Part shown: piece after piece, positions 46,349-57,890 of the stretch
Layout of the letters: each line of letters starts with the position of its first letter
How positions within the stretch are numbered: position 1 is the stretch's first letter
Notes under the pieces: generated by a model
Seen by the model: only the letters and a program-made list of their open reading frames with translations
Databases searched by the model: none
What the model was told of the DNA's origin: nothing
NCBI GenBank assembly: GCA_022376925.1
Contig: JAIOJX010000002.1
Span: 132,938,831 to 133,002,830 of the forward strand
From: Tragulus kanchil
Lineage: Eukaryota > Chordata > Mammalia > Artiodactyla > Tragulidae
DNA: 64,000 nucleotides
Reading direction: 5' to 3'
Translations under genes and position numbers: made by a program

Positions 46349-47106
46349 TTTAAGCCAGAGGAGCAAAAGGAGCTCTTTTATGCCAGATGTGGTCTGGCTT
46401 AGGTTGAAGGCAAAGTCTTTGAGTCTCAACCTACTTTAGGTTACCGACACTTTAAAAAAAATCTGACAAAAATTGCTAATATATACTGAATACTTACTAT
46501 GAAGTGTTTTACAAGTGTGGCTTTCAGTTCTTAAAACTCATAAGGTGGGCATGGTTATTAATATCCCTGAGTTCACAGGTGAGGATACTAAGGTTTAAAA
46601 ACTTAGAGAGAATAAGGAGTTCACGTGGAATTTGAGCTCAGGCCATTTGACTGCAGCTTACAATCCCTGGAAGGTAGTCTTGTGCTGACCCTCCCAGATA
46701 TATACAGTACACAAGACGGCATTTTGCAGACAACTTCGGGGGATCCATGGGCCCCAGCAAAGCCCACCAGGAATGCCCAATAAGCTTACAGTGGCAGTAA
46801 TCATTGACAATTTGGGGCGTTGGATGTATCTGACCCAGTACTCACCCTCTCTTGCCAAGCCGCCGTCATCTCTTTTGTGAATAACTGTCGATAGCCTTCT
46901 AACCAATTCACGCTTTTGCCCTTCGCTCTCTTCTGTCTGTCCCCAGCATGGTAGCCCGTGAGATCTGCTAAAACATAAGTCAGGGTAGGTGACTGCTCTG
47001 CTCTTCAAAGTCGTTCTGTGAGCCCCCATGTCCCACCTCAACCTTTTCTGCTTTGTCCCTCTGACCCCAATTCTGCTCCACGTCTTCCTAGCCCACAGGA
47101 TTTTTT
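46023..47106 (+). repeat. Tandem duplication 14, copy A
   Basis: Matches 47107-48147 at offset 1080. The tail 47068-47106 is a compressed, altered version of 48146-48200. Confidence 0.96.
46470..46650 (-). mobile_element. MIR SINE
   Basis: Antisense MIR: 'tgaatacttactatgaagtgttttacaag', 'actcataaggtgggcatggttattaatatccctgagttcacaggtgaggatactaagg', 'ttgagctcaggccatttgactgcag'. Copied at 47550-47730. Confidence 0.85.
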
Positions 47107-48147
47107 AGAGGAAGCCCAGGAAGCTGGAGGGGTGTCTCTCTAGAACCAGCCCTCTGAGGCGGGGCTGATCACCACTTTGTCTTCTGTTACAGAGCTCCCT
47201 CATCAGCCCTGCTTGACAGATCTTTGAGGAGAAAGTCCTCCGTCACCTTCAGGAAGCAGCGGGGTATTGCATGAGAGCTGTGGGTTCAAACCCAGCTCCG
47301 CCACTTTCGAGCTCTGTCATCTTGGTCAGGTTATTGCAAATTACTTAGCCTACCCAAGACTCAGTATCCTGATAATGCAATTTTAGGGACCCCATGCTAA
47401 AACCCCAAGATCTTCAACCTTTTTAAAATTTAAGCCAGAGGAGCAAAAGGAGCTCTTTTATGCCAGATGTGGTCTGGCTTAGGTTGAAGGCAAAGTCTTT
47501 GAGTCTCAACCTACTTTAGGTTACCGACACTTTAAAAAAAATCTGACAAAAATTGCTAATATATACTGAATACTTACTATGAAGTGTTTTACAAGTGTGG
47601 CTTTCAGTTCTTAAAACTCATAAGGTGGGCATGGTTATTAATATCCCTGAGTTCACAGGTGAGGATACTAAGGTTTAAAAACTTAGAGAGAATAAGGAGT
47701 TCACGTGGAATTTGAGCTCAGGCCATTTGACTGCAGCTTACAATCCCTGGAAGGTAGTCTTGTGCTGACCCTCCCAGATATATACAGTACACAAGACGGC
47801 ATTTTGCAGACAACTTCGGGGGATCCATGGGCCCCAGCAAAGCCCACCAGGAATGCCCAATAAGCTTACAGTGGCAGTAATCATTGACAATTTGGGGCGT
47901 TGGATGTATCTGACCCAGTACTCACCCTCTCTTGCCAAGCCGCCGTCATCTCTTTTGTGAATAACTGTCGATAGCCTTCTAACCAATTCACGCTTTTGCC
48001 CTTCGCTCTCTTCTGTCTGTCCCCAGCATGGTAGCCCGTGAGATCTGCTAAAACATAAGTCAGGGTAGGTGACTGCTCTGCTCTTCAAAGTCGTTCTGTG
48101 AGCCCCCATGTCCCACCTCAACCTTTTCTGCTTTGTCCCTCTGACCT
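47107..48147 (+). repeat. Tandem duplication 14, copy B
   Basis: Second copy of 46023-47106. Missing bases near 47121 (gggaagctggagagggg becomes ggaagctggagggg) fit contig-edge noise. Continues into an intact L2. Confidence 0.96.
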
Positions 48148-48590
48148 CCTCTCCTGATATTCTGCTCCAGCAGCCTGACTTCCTCTCTGTTCCTAGCACA
48201 CACCAGGCACGGTGCCATCACAGGGATCATGCACCTGTGTTTGCCCCACCTGGAACTTTCCCCTCCAAGAGCCTCATGCCTGCTCCCTGACTTGCTATAC
48301 AACTCTGTGCAAACACCTTTTCTGAGCAAAGCTGTCCCCAGACACTCTTTGTAAAATTTTAACCCCTCTCACCCTTCATCATCCATGTCTCTGCTTTATT
48401 TTGCTCCTTAGCACGTTCTGTAGTATGCTGTTTTGTTTATTCATCTTGTTTATTGTCTCTCTCCCCATCATGGCACAACCTCTGTGAAGGCAGGGGTCCG
48501 TGTCTCTTTTGTTCAGTCTCCTTTTGGACTCTGGAGCAGTGCCCCCCACACAGTAGGGGCTCACTGAACACTTGATGCCTAAATGAACCT
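48045..48590 (+). mobile_element. L2 LINE 3' half
   Basis: Order of L2 landmarks: 'gtaggtgactgctctgctcttcaaa', 'tctgttcctagcacacaccaggcacgg', 'ctgctttattttgctccttagcac', 'gtttattgtctctctcccc', 'gtgaaggcaggggtccgtgtctc' and 'cacagtaggggctcactgaacacttg'. A partial copy lies at about 46965-47100 through duplication 14. Confidence 0.87.
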
Positions 48591-49799
48591 AGTCCAACAT
48601 CCTTGCACCCCTAGGGGGCAGAGTTTCGGAGGCAAGGGCTCCTAAGGAAGCCAGTCAAATGCATTGAGAGTAGCCACTGTCAGCGATCCTCATGGGCTAG
48701 AAACCTGTGTGGCTCAGACTCTGATGTTGGCAGAGACAAGGATTCAATTCCAGATCCAGACGAGGCTCACCTGGGAGGTGTAGACAGGCCTGGAATAGCC
48801 CCGTAGGGCACTGACCAGGCGTATAAACATTTCATTGGGCGCCAGTGGAATGATTGCAGATGGTGCTTGGGCTTCTCCAGACAGTGTGTCTGTTGTGGAT
48901 GGAAACGAGATCTGTAGACGGTTGTAGATACCCAAAGAGCCGGCAGCACCGCAGGCTCCCTGAGATGAAAATTTCAGAATCTGGCTTGTAAACGAATCTG
49001 CCCTCTGCACAGAAATGGGACAATCTTGTGATTTGTCAGCTGAGTATTCGGATGTCAAGTGGCAGCCCTGGAGATAAACCCAAGTGAAAGACTATTTAAT
49101 AATCCACCCTTCACTTCTCTTATCGACCTTAAAGATGATTATTCCAGACTTATTTTCCAGGAGATAAGTTCCCCCTTAAACTCATTCTGATTTTTATTGT
49201 CATTTACCCTGAGTTTTGTCTCCTCTACCAAATATAGCAAATGCTCCTCTTGGGCAATATTTGGCTCAAAGAAATTTTGTTTGGCTCACATGTTTTGAGG
49301 GGAAAAATGTTTCTTGAGTTCCAACTTAAAATATGAAAAACAGATGAAAAAAATGCAACCTCTGGCTTGTCTTAAAAAATGGGAACATTAGGGAACAGCA
49401 GGCCCATATTCCTGCTTGCTGACTATCAGCTGGGAAAAAATGATTTCCCCTTTACATGACATGCGCAAGTGTTCTCCACCAGCCTATCCAGGCCCATGAC
49501 TCACCCGTTACCTGCCTGATCCATGAAAGTGCCTGAAGTGGCAACTCTAGCACCCTCCCCTCGGTGTGTGTGTTGAGGCGGTGGGGGACGTCCCCTGAGG
49601 ATGGAGGAGGGAGCAACTCTGGACCCCAGAGTATAAGATCCTCCCATACTTCATCCCAAAGAATCTCAAACTTGGATTTGAAAGACAACCTGCTTCCCAG
49701 CCTGGAGCCCTAGTGTTGAAAGTTTCTAAGGAGCTCTTTATATAATCATTTCCAGACTTTCAGCCAGTAACACAACAAACTGGCTAAAATGAGCCCTTG
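48591..49799. other. Unclassified single-copy DNA
   Basis: About 1.2 kb. No recognised repeat or gene. The open frames near 48744-49058 and 49452-49688 (minus) lack domains. Confidence 0.45.
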
Positions 49800-49985
49800 A
49801 GGCAGAGAACCTGGTGTCAAGGTAACCACTCATCAGACGTGTGACCATGTGCCTGTTCCTTAAGCTCTCCATGCCGCGGTGTCCTCATCTGGACAATGAC
49901 GGTAATGATAGTTCCTACCTCACTGGGTTAGAGTTGATGGTTAAATTATTTACGTAAAGGACCTGACACATAAGCAGGGGTCAAC
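49800..49985 (+). mobile_element. MIR SINE
   Basis: 'agacgtgtgaccatgtgcctgttccttaagctctccatgccgcggtgtcctcatctggacaatgacggtaatgatagttcctacctcactggg' is a MIR core and 3' part. Confidence 0.85.
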
Positions 49986-50034
49986 AGGGGTCACTGGAAT
50001 CGGGATTCTGTGGCATCAGGAAAACCCTCAATGT

Positions 50035-50245
50035 TTGAATTGGCAGAGTGGATTTCGAACCCTGGCTCCTCCACTTCTGGGGAAAAACAACACCTCTTCT
50101 CTGAGCCTGGGCTTCAGAACCTGCAGAAGCAGACTCCATCTCCTAGGTTATTCAGTGGGCAGGGCAAGTAGCAAATGAAACTGAGGATGTTTAAACCACT
50201 AGTTCAAAGCCTGGCACATAGTAGGCACATAAATGTCCATTAAGT
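50035..50245 (+). mobile_element. MIR SINE
   Basis: 'ttggcagagtggatttcgaaccctggctcctccacttc' ... 'ctctgagcctgggcttcag' ... 'aaagcctggcacatagtaggcacataaatgtcc'. Plus orientation, full span. Confidence 0.8.
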
Positions 50246-50504
50246 CTTATGCTTCTTTAATGGCAAGTTTCTTGGACCATTTTCACTTACTGCAACTTAT
50301 ATTCAATCAAGACTTTTGGAAAATCGATACACTAGACTGGAAGGGAGGGAGTGATGGGGGGTGGCCTTTTCTTTCTGGTACAGGTCATTTTGAATTCATC
50401 ATGGTCCTCTTTGTTCTATAAACGTTTTAAATAGTCATCCTGGATTGTTCTGAGCAGATATGCTAGAATCTAGCTGGATTAAGCTATGGCAATCTGGTGA
50501 TCTC
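50246..50504. other. Unclassified DNA
   Basis: No recognised feature. Confidence 0.4.
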
Positions 50505-51175
50505 TGACAACACAAAATGCTTCCATTGGTTGTGTAACAAACCAAAGCAAAACATCGTGGCTTAAACAACAGCCATTTATTAAGATCGGTGACTCTGAAG
50601 GCTGGCCATCTGGCCTGAGCCCATCTGGACAGTTCTTCTGCTCGAGGACTGGCTCCCCTGAACTTGGCTGGACTCGCTCATGCATCTGTGGCCAACTAGT
50701 CGGTTGACCGGTAGATGGTGTCTTGGTCCAGGACACCTGAGATGATGGAAGCCCCACCTCCATATGGTCTTCTGTCCTCTAGTACGAGATGCCGTCACTC
50801 TGCCGGGCCAGCCAGGAGTAGGTGGAAGGGGTGCTGATCAAGCCCACATCGGTCTGTCTGACCCTGAGCCTGTGCCCATGATTGCTACCCTGGATGCCAA
50901 AGGCAGGGAGGCAGAAAAGGGCGATGTGTGGATCCAGAGGGTAGCCACAGGGTATGAATGGTGGCCACAGGGTTCTGGAAACAGCAAGAGGGAACGTCTC
51001 TATGCGTCCGTGATTTTCAAGTATCTGCATGTTACACATTTGCTGCTATCTGATTGGCCAAAGGAAGTCCTGTAGCCAAGTTTAGAATCATTGTGGGAGG
51101 GTTGTACCTAAGGGGCTTAGTCCAGGAAGGGGAGTTATGGTCGCCATTTTTGCAATCAATTCCACCACAAGTGTC
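50505..51175 (+). repeat. Old interspersed repeat, family not named, with an internal insertion
   Basis: Left part 'ttgtgtaacaaaccaaagcaaaacatcgtggcttaaacaacagccatttatt' and right part 'tatctgattggccaaaggaagtcctgtagccaag ... ttttgcaatcaattccaccac' are the two ends of one widespread old repeat, related to 19905-20450. The middle is occupied by the local duplication at 50784-50944. Confidence 0.55.
50784..50944 (+). repeat. Diverged local duplicate of 52077-52238
   Basis: About 160 bases, roughly 80-85% alike by eye to 52077-52238. Shared runs include acgagatgccgtcactctgcc, gaccctgagcct and atgcccatgattgct. It extends from an antisense MIR 3' part into non-MIR sequence, so it is not simply two MIR insertions. 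Confidence 0.8.
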
Positions 51176-51974
51176 AGCCAACAAAGAAAACTACTTCCTT
51201 GACCTCTAACAAGTCAAAAAATATGGAAGAGAAGTATTCCTCCCTCACTCCCAGTCTTTATGTTCTTGAACTTGGGGGAATTTGTTCCTTGATGATTGCA
51301 CCAACCAGCCTTCCAGCTGAGCCCATGCTCTGCTCCCTTCACAGCCTGGTTTGCTCATTCCTCCAGCCCACGCTGCCCTGCATGACCTAACTTGGCCACA
51401 GCCATTTGGGCAGTGGGCCCAGGCGGCTGTGAGTCGGTACCTCTGGAACACCAAAATCAGCCAAGGCCATATGCTGTCTGAAAAAAGGCATTATTCACTG
51501 TGAGCCTTGCTGCTGAGGACTGGCAGAGGCAGCTGCTGGGGCTGGATCCTGTCACAGTCAGGACAAGTCCTGGGACCTTCTGTACCCACAGGTCCCTGGA
51601 GGCTGAACCAGCTGGACGGGGGATGGCTCTCTGGGTTCTCCTTAGCTCCCTGGGTCCTACATCCCCAGGCCACAAGCACCAAAGGGGGCAGTGTCCTGGG
51701 TCTCTCAGGTCCTCCAAAGATACTCACCAGGTTTACACCCAGAATTTTCCCAGCATCTGGACACTCTGGGACCTGCTTGATCCGTGTACTATACAGGGAG
51801 GCAACATGGGCAGCTTCCCATGGGAGGCTCCCCAGGACTGGGTGGAGGCAGCAGGCGAGACTCTTATCTGTGGCTGCAGTAGGAGGCTCAATACCAAACA
51901 TGAACAAGAAATGGTAGGGGAGGTCAAGGCTGCCAAAACTTGCCCTAGTGGGACCATGATAATAGCAGCCAACA
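51176..51974. other. Unclassified DNA with overlapping open frames
   Basis: About 800 bases. Long open frames exist on both strands over 51491-52174, but none has a recognisable domain or splice signal pattern, and the plus-strand frame runs into a MIR. I do not call a gene. Confidence 0.45.
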
Positions 51975-52160
51975 GTGGCAGAGCCTTTCCTATGAGCCAG
52001 GCACCATGCCGAGTGTGTACCCTGCAGGTCAGTATTACTGTTATCACTGATTTAAAGAATGGGAAACTGAGACCCCACGAGATGCCGTCACTCTGCCAGC
52101 TCTGCCAGCAGGAAGTGGAAGCGGTGCTGGTCAAGCCCAAGCCTGTCTGTCCGACCCTGA
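51975..52160 (-). mobile_element. MIR SINE
   Basis: Antisense MIR: 'cctatgagccaggcaccatgccgagtgtg', 'attactgttatcactgatttaaagaatgggaaactgagacc', then the 'agcccaagcctgtctgtccgaccctgagcctatgcccatg' end. Copied from 53098 on. Confidence 0.82.
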
Positions 52161-53097
52161 GCCTATGCCCATGATTGCTGCCCCTGGATGCCAAAGACAT
52201 GAAGGCAGAAAAGAGGGACGAGAGGATCCGGAGAGTAGGTTCTTGCCATGGTGGGCTTCTGAGATTAATCAGATCCCTTTTGAGGGACTGAGACTCTGCT
52301 TAGGTGCGTGCTGGGGGTAAAATGCAGCCTCTGTCTTTTAGTCGTCCAACAGCACCCACAGTTGGGTCCTGGCTACAAGTTCCCTGACAGCTCAAGCCCA
52401 GGTCCTCTGCCTGAGCCTGTGACTTCTGGCTTCTGTAGACTTTCTCTACACTCTGTTGACTGTCGGGGTATGGAGGAGAGCAATACGTGAGACCGAATTC
52501 CTCTCTTCCCTTTCAGAGTTCAGAACCAGCTGGGTCCAGAGGCAGACAGATGGCGATCAGAAGGTCAGCTGTGTCACGCATGGAGGTGGCTGAGTGTGTG
52601 ATCAGGAGAGCATCCCACTGGCCCTGCTGACTTAGACCCATACCTGGTCACTGATGAGCTGGGGCTGCAGCTCTGGGCATCCCCTCAGAGACCGTGCCTT
52701 GGTGCTGATGACCCAGAAGAGTGGCAATGCTGTTTGGTGGGGATAGCTGGTTCTGGAAGGGCTCAGGGAGTGTTGCTGACCACAGCATAGCTGGTTACTT
52801 CTTCCAAACTCACCAGCTAGTTAAGTCAACATGGAGAGTGACTGCAGGATGGTGAGAGAGATCTACAGTGTGATTCTAGCTGCAGGCTTTGCATGTGGTT
52901 ATATGTGGGCAGGAAGATAGAGGTCCCTCAGATACACCTGGTGGGCTAGGTGACTCAGTGTACAGGGAATGATGCATGACCCTTTGCACTGGGCTTGGAG
53001 ACTCTCACCTGGACAGAGAAGTGGAATATGGGTGAGTGCTCAGGTTATGGCTTACCTGAGGAGGATGCAGGCTAGGATCAACTTGGATTGGTTCCAG
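51994..53097 (+). repeat. Tandem duplication 15, copy A
   Basis: Matches 53098-54199 at offset 1103, essentially identical by eye. Apart from the MIR at its left, the content is unclassified. Confidence 0.97.
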
Positions 53098-54199
53098 AGC
53101 CAGGCACCATGCCGAGTGTGTACCCTGCAGGTCAGTATTACTGTTATCACTGATTTAAAGAATGGGAAACTGAGACCCCACGAGATGCCGTCACTCTGCC
53201 AGCTCTGCCAGCAGGAAGTGGAAGCGGTGCTGGTCAAGCCCAAGCCTGTCTGTCCGACCCTGAGCCTATGCCCATGATTGCTGCCCCTGGATGCCAAAGA
53301 CATGAAGGCAGAAAAGAGGGACGAGAGGATCCGGAGAGTAGGTTCTTGCCATGGTGGGCTTCTGAGATTAATCAGATCCCTTTTGAGGGACTGAGACTCT
53401 GCTTAGGTGCGTGCTGGGGGTAAAATGCAGCCTCTGTCTTTTAGTCGTCCAACAGCACCCACAGTTGGGTCCTGGCTACAAGTTCCCTGACAGCTCAAGC
53501 CCAGGTCCTCTGCCTGAGCCTGTGACTTCTGGCTTCTGTAGACTTTCTCTACACTCTGTTGACTGTCGGGGTATGGAGGAGAGCAATACGTGAGACCGAA
53601 TTCCTCTCTTCCCTTTCAGAGTTCAGAACCAGCTGGGTCCAGAGGCAGACAGATGGCGATCAGAAGGTCAGCTGTGTCACGCATGGAGGTGGCTGAGTGT
53701 GTGATCAGGAGAGCATCCCACTGGCCCTGCTGACTTAGACCCATACCTGGTCACTGATGAGCTGGGGCTGCAGCTCTGGGCATCCCCTCAGAGACCGTGC
53801 CTTGGTGCTGATGACCCAGAAGAGTGGCAATGCTGTTTGGTGGGGATAGCTGGTTCTGGAAGGGCTCAGGGAGTGTTGCTGACCACAGCATAGCTGGTTA
53901 CTTCTTCCAAACTCACCAGCTAGTTAAGTCAACATGGAGAGTGACTGCAGGATGGTGAGAGAGATCTACAGTGTGATTCTAGCTGCAGGCTTTGCATGTG
54001 GTTATATGTGGGCAGGAAGATAGAGGTCCCTCAGATACACCTGGTGGGCTAGGTGACTCAGTGTACAGGGAATGATGCATGACCCTTTGCACTGGGCTTG
54101 GAGACTCTCACCTGGACAGAGAAGTGGAATATGGGTGAGTGCTCAGGTTATGGCTTACCTGAGGAGGATGCAGGCTAGGATCAACTTGGATTGGTTCCA
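53098..54199 (+). repeat. Tandem duplication 15, copy B
   Basis: Second copy of 51994-53097. Its last 250 bases recur as the start of duplication 16 (52846-53097, 53949-54199, 55020-55270). Confidence 0.97.
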
Positions 54200-55019
54200 G
54201 ATGTATCCCTAACCCCAAGTGCCAGGTAGTCAAATTGTCCTGCAGAGTATCCACAGGAAAGTGTTTCTCTCAACACATTATGCCTCCAGTGTGTCCGGGA
54301 TGTCTTCCCCGAGAAGGTGTGCTGAGTACAGACTTGAAGCAGGTGAGGGAGGCATAGAGTTCCAAGGGAAGAGCTTTCTATGCCGAGAATGGCACATGCA
54401 AAGGCCCTGAGGTGGGAGTGTACCTTGTGTGTTCAACTGCAAAATGGCCAGGAAAGCTGGAGTGAAGTAAGGAGGGGAAAAACAGTGATAGATGAAGTCA
54501 GAGAAGGGAAAAGATGGCTGCGAAAGATCTCCTGGCATTTGCCCAAAACCACTATCTTTATATGTTCCTGCCACCGTCTTTTGGGGGGGGGGATGTGTAA
54601 AAATTCAGCTGGCCATTTTATGTTCCATTTTCACAAGCTGAGCACCTGCTTTCCTCAGCTAGAGCCCAGGTAATCTGTGAAGACAGTCCTGGTGCCATGA
54701 CCTCTGGCTACACACTCAGCTGCACACCTGAGCTCTGGCTACACCCTTGGGCTCTGCTTTCTGAGCCAATAACCAGTTTGACTGATTATGACTTTGGATT
54801 CTAACAGAATCCACCAACAGTTTTAGTACCTGGTAGACTTTGGAGGCATTAGGTGCCTCATTCCCTGCCGGGCAGGACTGTGATGTTGAGTTCTGTCTCC
54901 GAATTGTTGCTGAGCTCCCTAGGGCAGGTAACTGAGCTCATCATGTGGACTGGGTTCTTGCCGGGCATCTTGCATGTCCTGGGCTGCACGCTGGGAAGGA
55001 TGAGGCAGATGGTGGATGG
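53949..55019 (+). repeat. Tandem duplication 16, copy A
   Basis: Matches 55020-56099 at offset 1071, with G-run length differences near 54581-54592 (pure G-run) versus 55651-55667 (G-run with an A). The join lies at ggatggaggatgg. Confidence 0.97.
54330..54560 (-). mobile_element. L2 LINE fragment
   Basis: 'gagttccaagggaagagctttctatgcc ... acatgcaaaggccctgaggtgggagtgtaccttgtgtgttcaactgcaaaatggccaggaaagctggag' is the complement of an internal L2 segment. Copied at 55401-55631. Confidence 0.78.
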
Positions 55020-56099
55020 AGGATGGTGAGAGAGATCTACAGTGTGATTCTAGCTGCAGGCTTTGCATGTGGTTATATGTGGGCAGGAAGATAGAGGTCC
55101 CTCAGATACACCTGGTGGGCTAGGTGACTCAGTGTACAGGGAATGATGCATGACCCTTTGCACTGGGCTTGGAGACTCTCACCTGGACAGAGAAGTGGAA
55201 TATGGGTGAGTGCTCAGGTTATGGCTTACCTGAGGAGGATGCAGGCTAGGATCAACTTGGATTGGTTCCAGATGTATCCCTAACCCCAAGTGCCAGGTAG
55301 TCAAATTGTCCTGCAGAGTATCCACAGGAAAGTGTTTCTCTCAACACATTATGCCTCCAGTGTGTCCGGGATGTCTTCCCCGAGAAGGTGTGCTGAGTAC
55401 AGACTTGAAGCAGGTGAGGGAGGCATAGAGTTCCAAGGGAAGAGCTTTCTATGCCGAGAATGGCACATGCAAAGGCCCTGAGGTGGGAGTGTACCTTGTG
55501 TGTTCAACTGCAAAATGGCCAGGAAAGCTGGAGTGAAGTAAGGAGGGGAAAAACAGTGATAGATGAAGTCAGAGAAGGGAAAAGATGGCTGCGAAAGATC
55601 TCCTGGCATTTGCCCAAAACCACTATCTTTATATGTTCCTGCCACCGTCTTTTGGGGGGGAGGGGGGATGTGTAAAAAATTCAGCTGGCCATTTTATGTT
55701 CCATTTTCACAAGCTGAGCACCTGCTTTCCTCAGCTAGAGCCCAGGTAATCTGTGAAGACAGTCCTGGTGCCATGACCTCTGGCTACACACTCAGCTGCA
55801 CACCTGAGCTCTGGCTACACCCTTGGGCTCTGCTTTCTGAGCCAATAACCAGTTTGACTGATTATGACTTTGGATTCTAACAGAATCCACCAACAGTTTT
55901 AGTACCTGGTAGACTTTGGAGGCATTAGGTGCCTCATTCCCTGCCGGGCAGGACTGTGATGTTGAGTTCTGTCTCCGAATTGTTGCTGAGCTCCCTAGGG
56001 CAGGTAACTGAGCTCATCATGTGGACTGGGTTCTTGCCGGGCATCTTGCATGTCCTGGGCTGCACGCTGGGAAGGATGAGGCAGATGGTGGATGGAGGA
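55020..56099 (+). repeat. Tandem duplication 16, copy B
   Basis: Second copy of 53949-55019, continuing through ggatagaggtgagg into unique DNA. Confidence 0.97.
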
Positions 56100-56788
56100 T
56101 AGAGGTGAGGCATTGAGCACCCTCTGCTGTGGTGGTAGCCGAGCTGGGTATCCACCCCAGGGATCAGCCATCAAGTAGACATGGCCTCTAGGAGCTGACC
56201 CCATTTTACGTGAGATTAACTGTGTCCAATTGTGGCGAGGAAGGAGAGGAACTCAGAGCTAAAGAGCTGAGCTTGTGGCAGCGTTAATGCGGCTGCACGC
56301 CCAGCAGGCATCAACATCCATCAGTCTGTCAGCTTCTCTGGAGGCCGGGAGAGTGTAAATTAATCTGGAGGTAGTGATTCCATTGCTGAATCCTTCCTCC
56401 AAATATGCCTGAGTCTGAAATCTTTCCCTGGGCTCTCAGACTTGGTAAGGCAACCACTGTCATCTTCTGTCACCAGGGACTGGAGATCTTCCAGGGTCAA
56501 GCACCCCAGACAGGCTCAGGGGCCATTGGTCCGGGAGAGGGTTCCTGATTGCCAGCCATGGACTAGGTGGATCGTAGTGAGAGAGAACAAGAAACCCCTT
56601 CCCAAACCCCACAAAGCTCCATACAGCATAGAGCCCAGCCTCTGGGACTCTTTAAGGACATTCTGCCAACTGGATACTAAGGAGTAATCAAATGAATGAG
56701 ACAAGGCTCAGATTTGCTGAGTCTCCTATCTTGATTTATCTTCCTTCCTTACAGGTGTGTGGGAAAAGCTTTGATGTCAGAAACTGTT
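56100..56788. other. Single-copy DNA; conserved-element candidate at 56205-56430
   Basis: No recognised repeat. 56270-56430 has gcgttaatgcggctgcacg, gtgtaaattaatctgg and tagtgattccattgctgaatcc, a motif-dense texture like a conserved non-coding element. No exon or promoter signal. Confidence 0.35.
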
Positions 56789-56890
56789 GTGCACTTGTTG
56801 TTTAGTTGCTAAGTTGTGTCTGACTCTTTGTGACCCCATGGAATGTAGCCTGCTAGGCTCCTCTGTCCATGGTGTTTCCAGGGGAGGAAT
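56789..56890 (-). mobile_element. Bov-tA fragment (BovA part only)
   Basis: 'cttgttgtttagttgctaagttgtgtctgactctttgtgaccccatggaatgtagcctgctaggctcctctgtccatgg', then it breaks off. The tRNA-like head is absent. Confidence 0.85.
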
Positions 56891-56899
56891 AGTGGAGAG

Positions 56900-57420
56900 G
56901 AACAGTGGAGGAAAAAGGGTAGACAACATCTATTGGTTTTGTTTGCACAGCATCCATTCCCCTCTTTGGTGCTAGACCTTGATTTCACCTTGAGGAATCT
57001 CCTTTGCACTATGTGGTCCTGATGAGGAATATTTAAGACCCTGTCTGCTGAGATTGGCACATGACCTAGGCTGGCCAATCAGGTAACTCTATCCCTTGGC
57101 GATTATGTTTCGTTCAGGGATGGCATGTGACTCAAACTGAGGCAATCAAAACTTCACCAAGATATGATATGTGGACTCTGCTAGAAATAAGTCTTTCTTC
57201 CTCTGAGATCTCAGGCTGTGCCAGGGGACATCTGAGCCAGTCACATGGAGGAAGTGGTCTGCAACATGAAGCCAGCATAAAAAGGACAGCAGAGCCAAGT
57301 GATGGAGACAGAGTCCCAACGACATGTTGAGTCCCTAGATCTAGTGCCCTGAAACTTGATGAGTCACTAGACTTCCAAAGGGGTACAGCCATAAATTCTC
57401 TTATTGTTTATTCTCTTAAG
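56900..57420 (+). repeat. Old interspersed repeat, family not named
   Basis: Segment with 'ggcacatgacctaggctggccaatcagg', 'gggatggcatgtgactcaaactgaggcaatcaaaac' and 'gccagcataaaaaggacagcagagccaagtgatgg'. This order is familiar from ancient mammalian repeats but I do not name the family. Its right end (from 57340) recurs at 58438. Confidence 0.45.
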
Positions 57421-57424
57421 TTTC

Positions 57425-57890
57425 TGTAACTTGCAACCAAGGGACAGACCTCAGTTCAAATCCTAGCTCTTATTGTTGTTATTCAGTCACTCAGTTGTGT
57501 CTGACTCTTTGCGACCCCATGGGTGAGCCATGGAATTCTCCAGGCAAGAATACTGGAGTGGGTTGCCATGCCCTCCTGCAGGGGATCTTCCCAACCTGGG
57601 GATCGAACCCAGGTCTCTTGCATTGCAGGTGAATTCTTTACCATCTGAGCCACCAGGGAAGCTCAGGAATATTGGAGTGGGTAGCCTATCCCTTCTTCAG
57701 GAGATCTTCCTGATTCAGGAATTGAACTCAGATCGCCTGTATTGCAGGCATATTCTTTACCAGTTGAGCTACCTCTTAGAAATAATCCTAGATCTGTCGT
57801 CTATTAATTCTATGATCCTGGGAAGGAATTTACCTCATCTGCACTCAGTGTGCTCATCTGCGAAATAGGAATAATAAAACAGATCTCTTC
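57425..57890 (+). mobile_element. MIR split by a Bov-tA insertion
   Basis: Left half 57425-57468 ('caaccaagggacagacctcagttcaaatcctagctctt') and right half about 57780-57890 ('attctatgatcctgggaaggaatttacctcatctgcactcagtgtgctcatctgcgaaataggaataataaaac'). Together they form one plus-strand MIR. Copied at 58523-58988. Confidence 0.82.
57469..57779 (-). mobile_element. Bov-tA SINE with an extra tRNA/BovA unit
   Basis: Minus-strand BovA part and tRNA-like head (57469-57662, ending accatctgagccaccagggaagc), then a second 'aggaatattggagtgggtagcc ... accagttgagctacc' unit (57664-57775). A 30-base internal deletion follows gaccccatgg. Copied at 58567-58877. Confidence 0.88.

Noticed and set aside
51500..52174. 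224-codon open frame with an overlapping 138-codon minus frame
   Set aside because: No recognisable domain, both strands are open (a composition effect), and the 3' third is MIR. No splice or promoter context.
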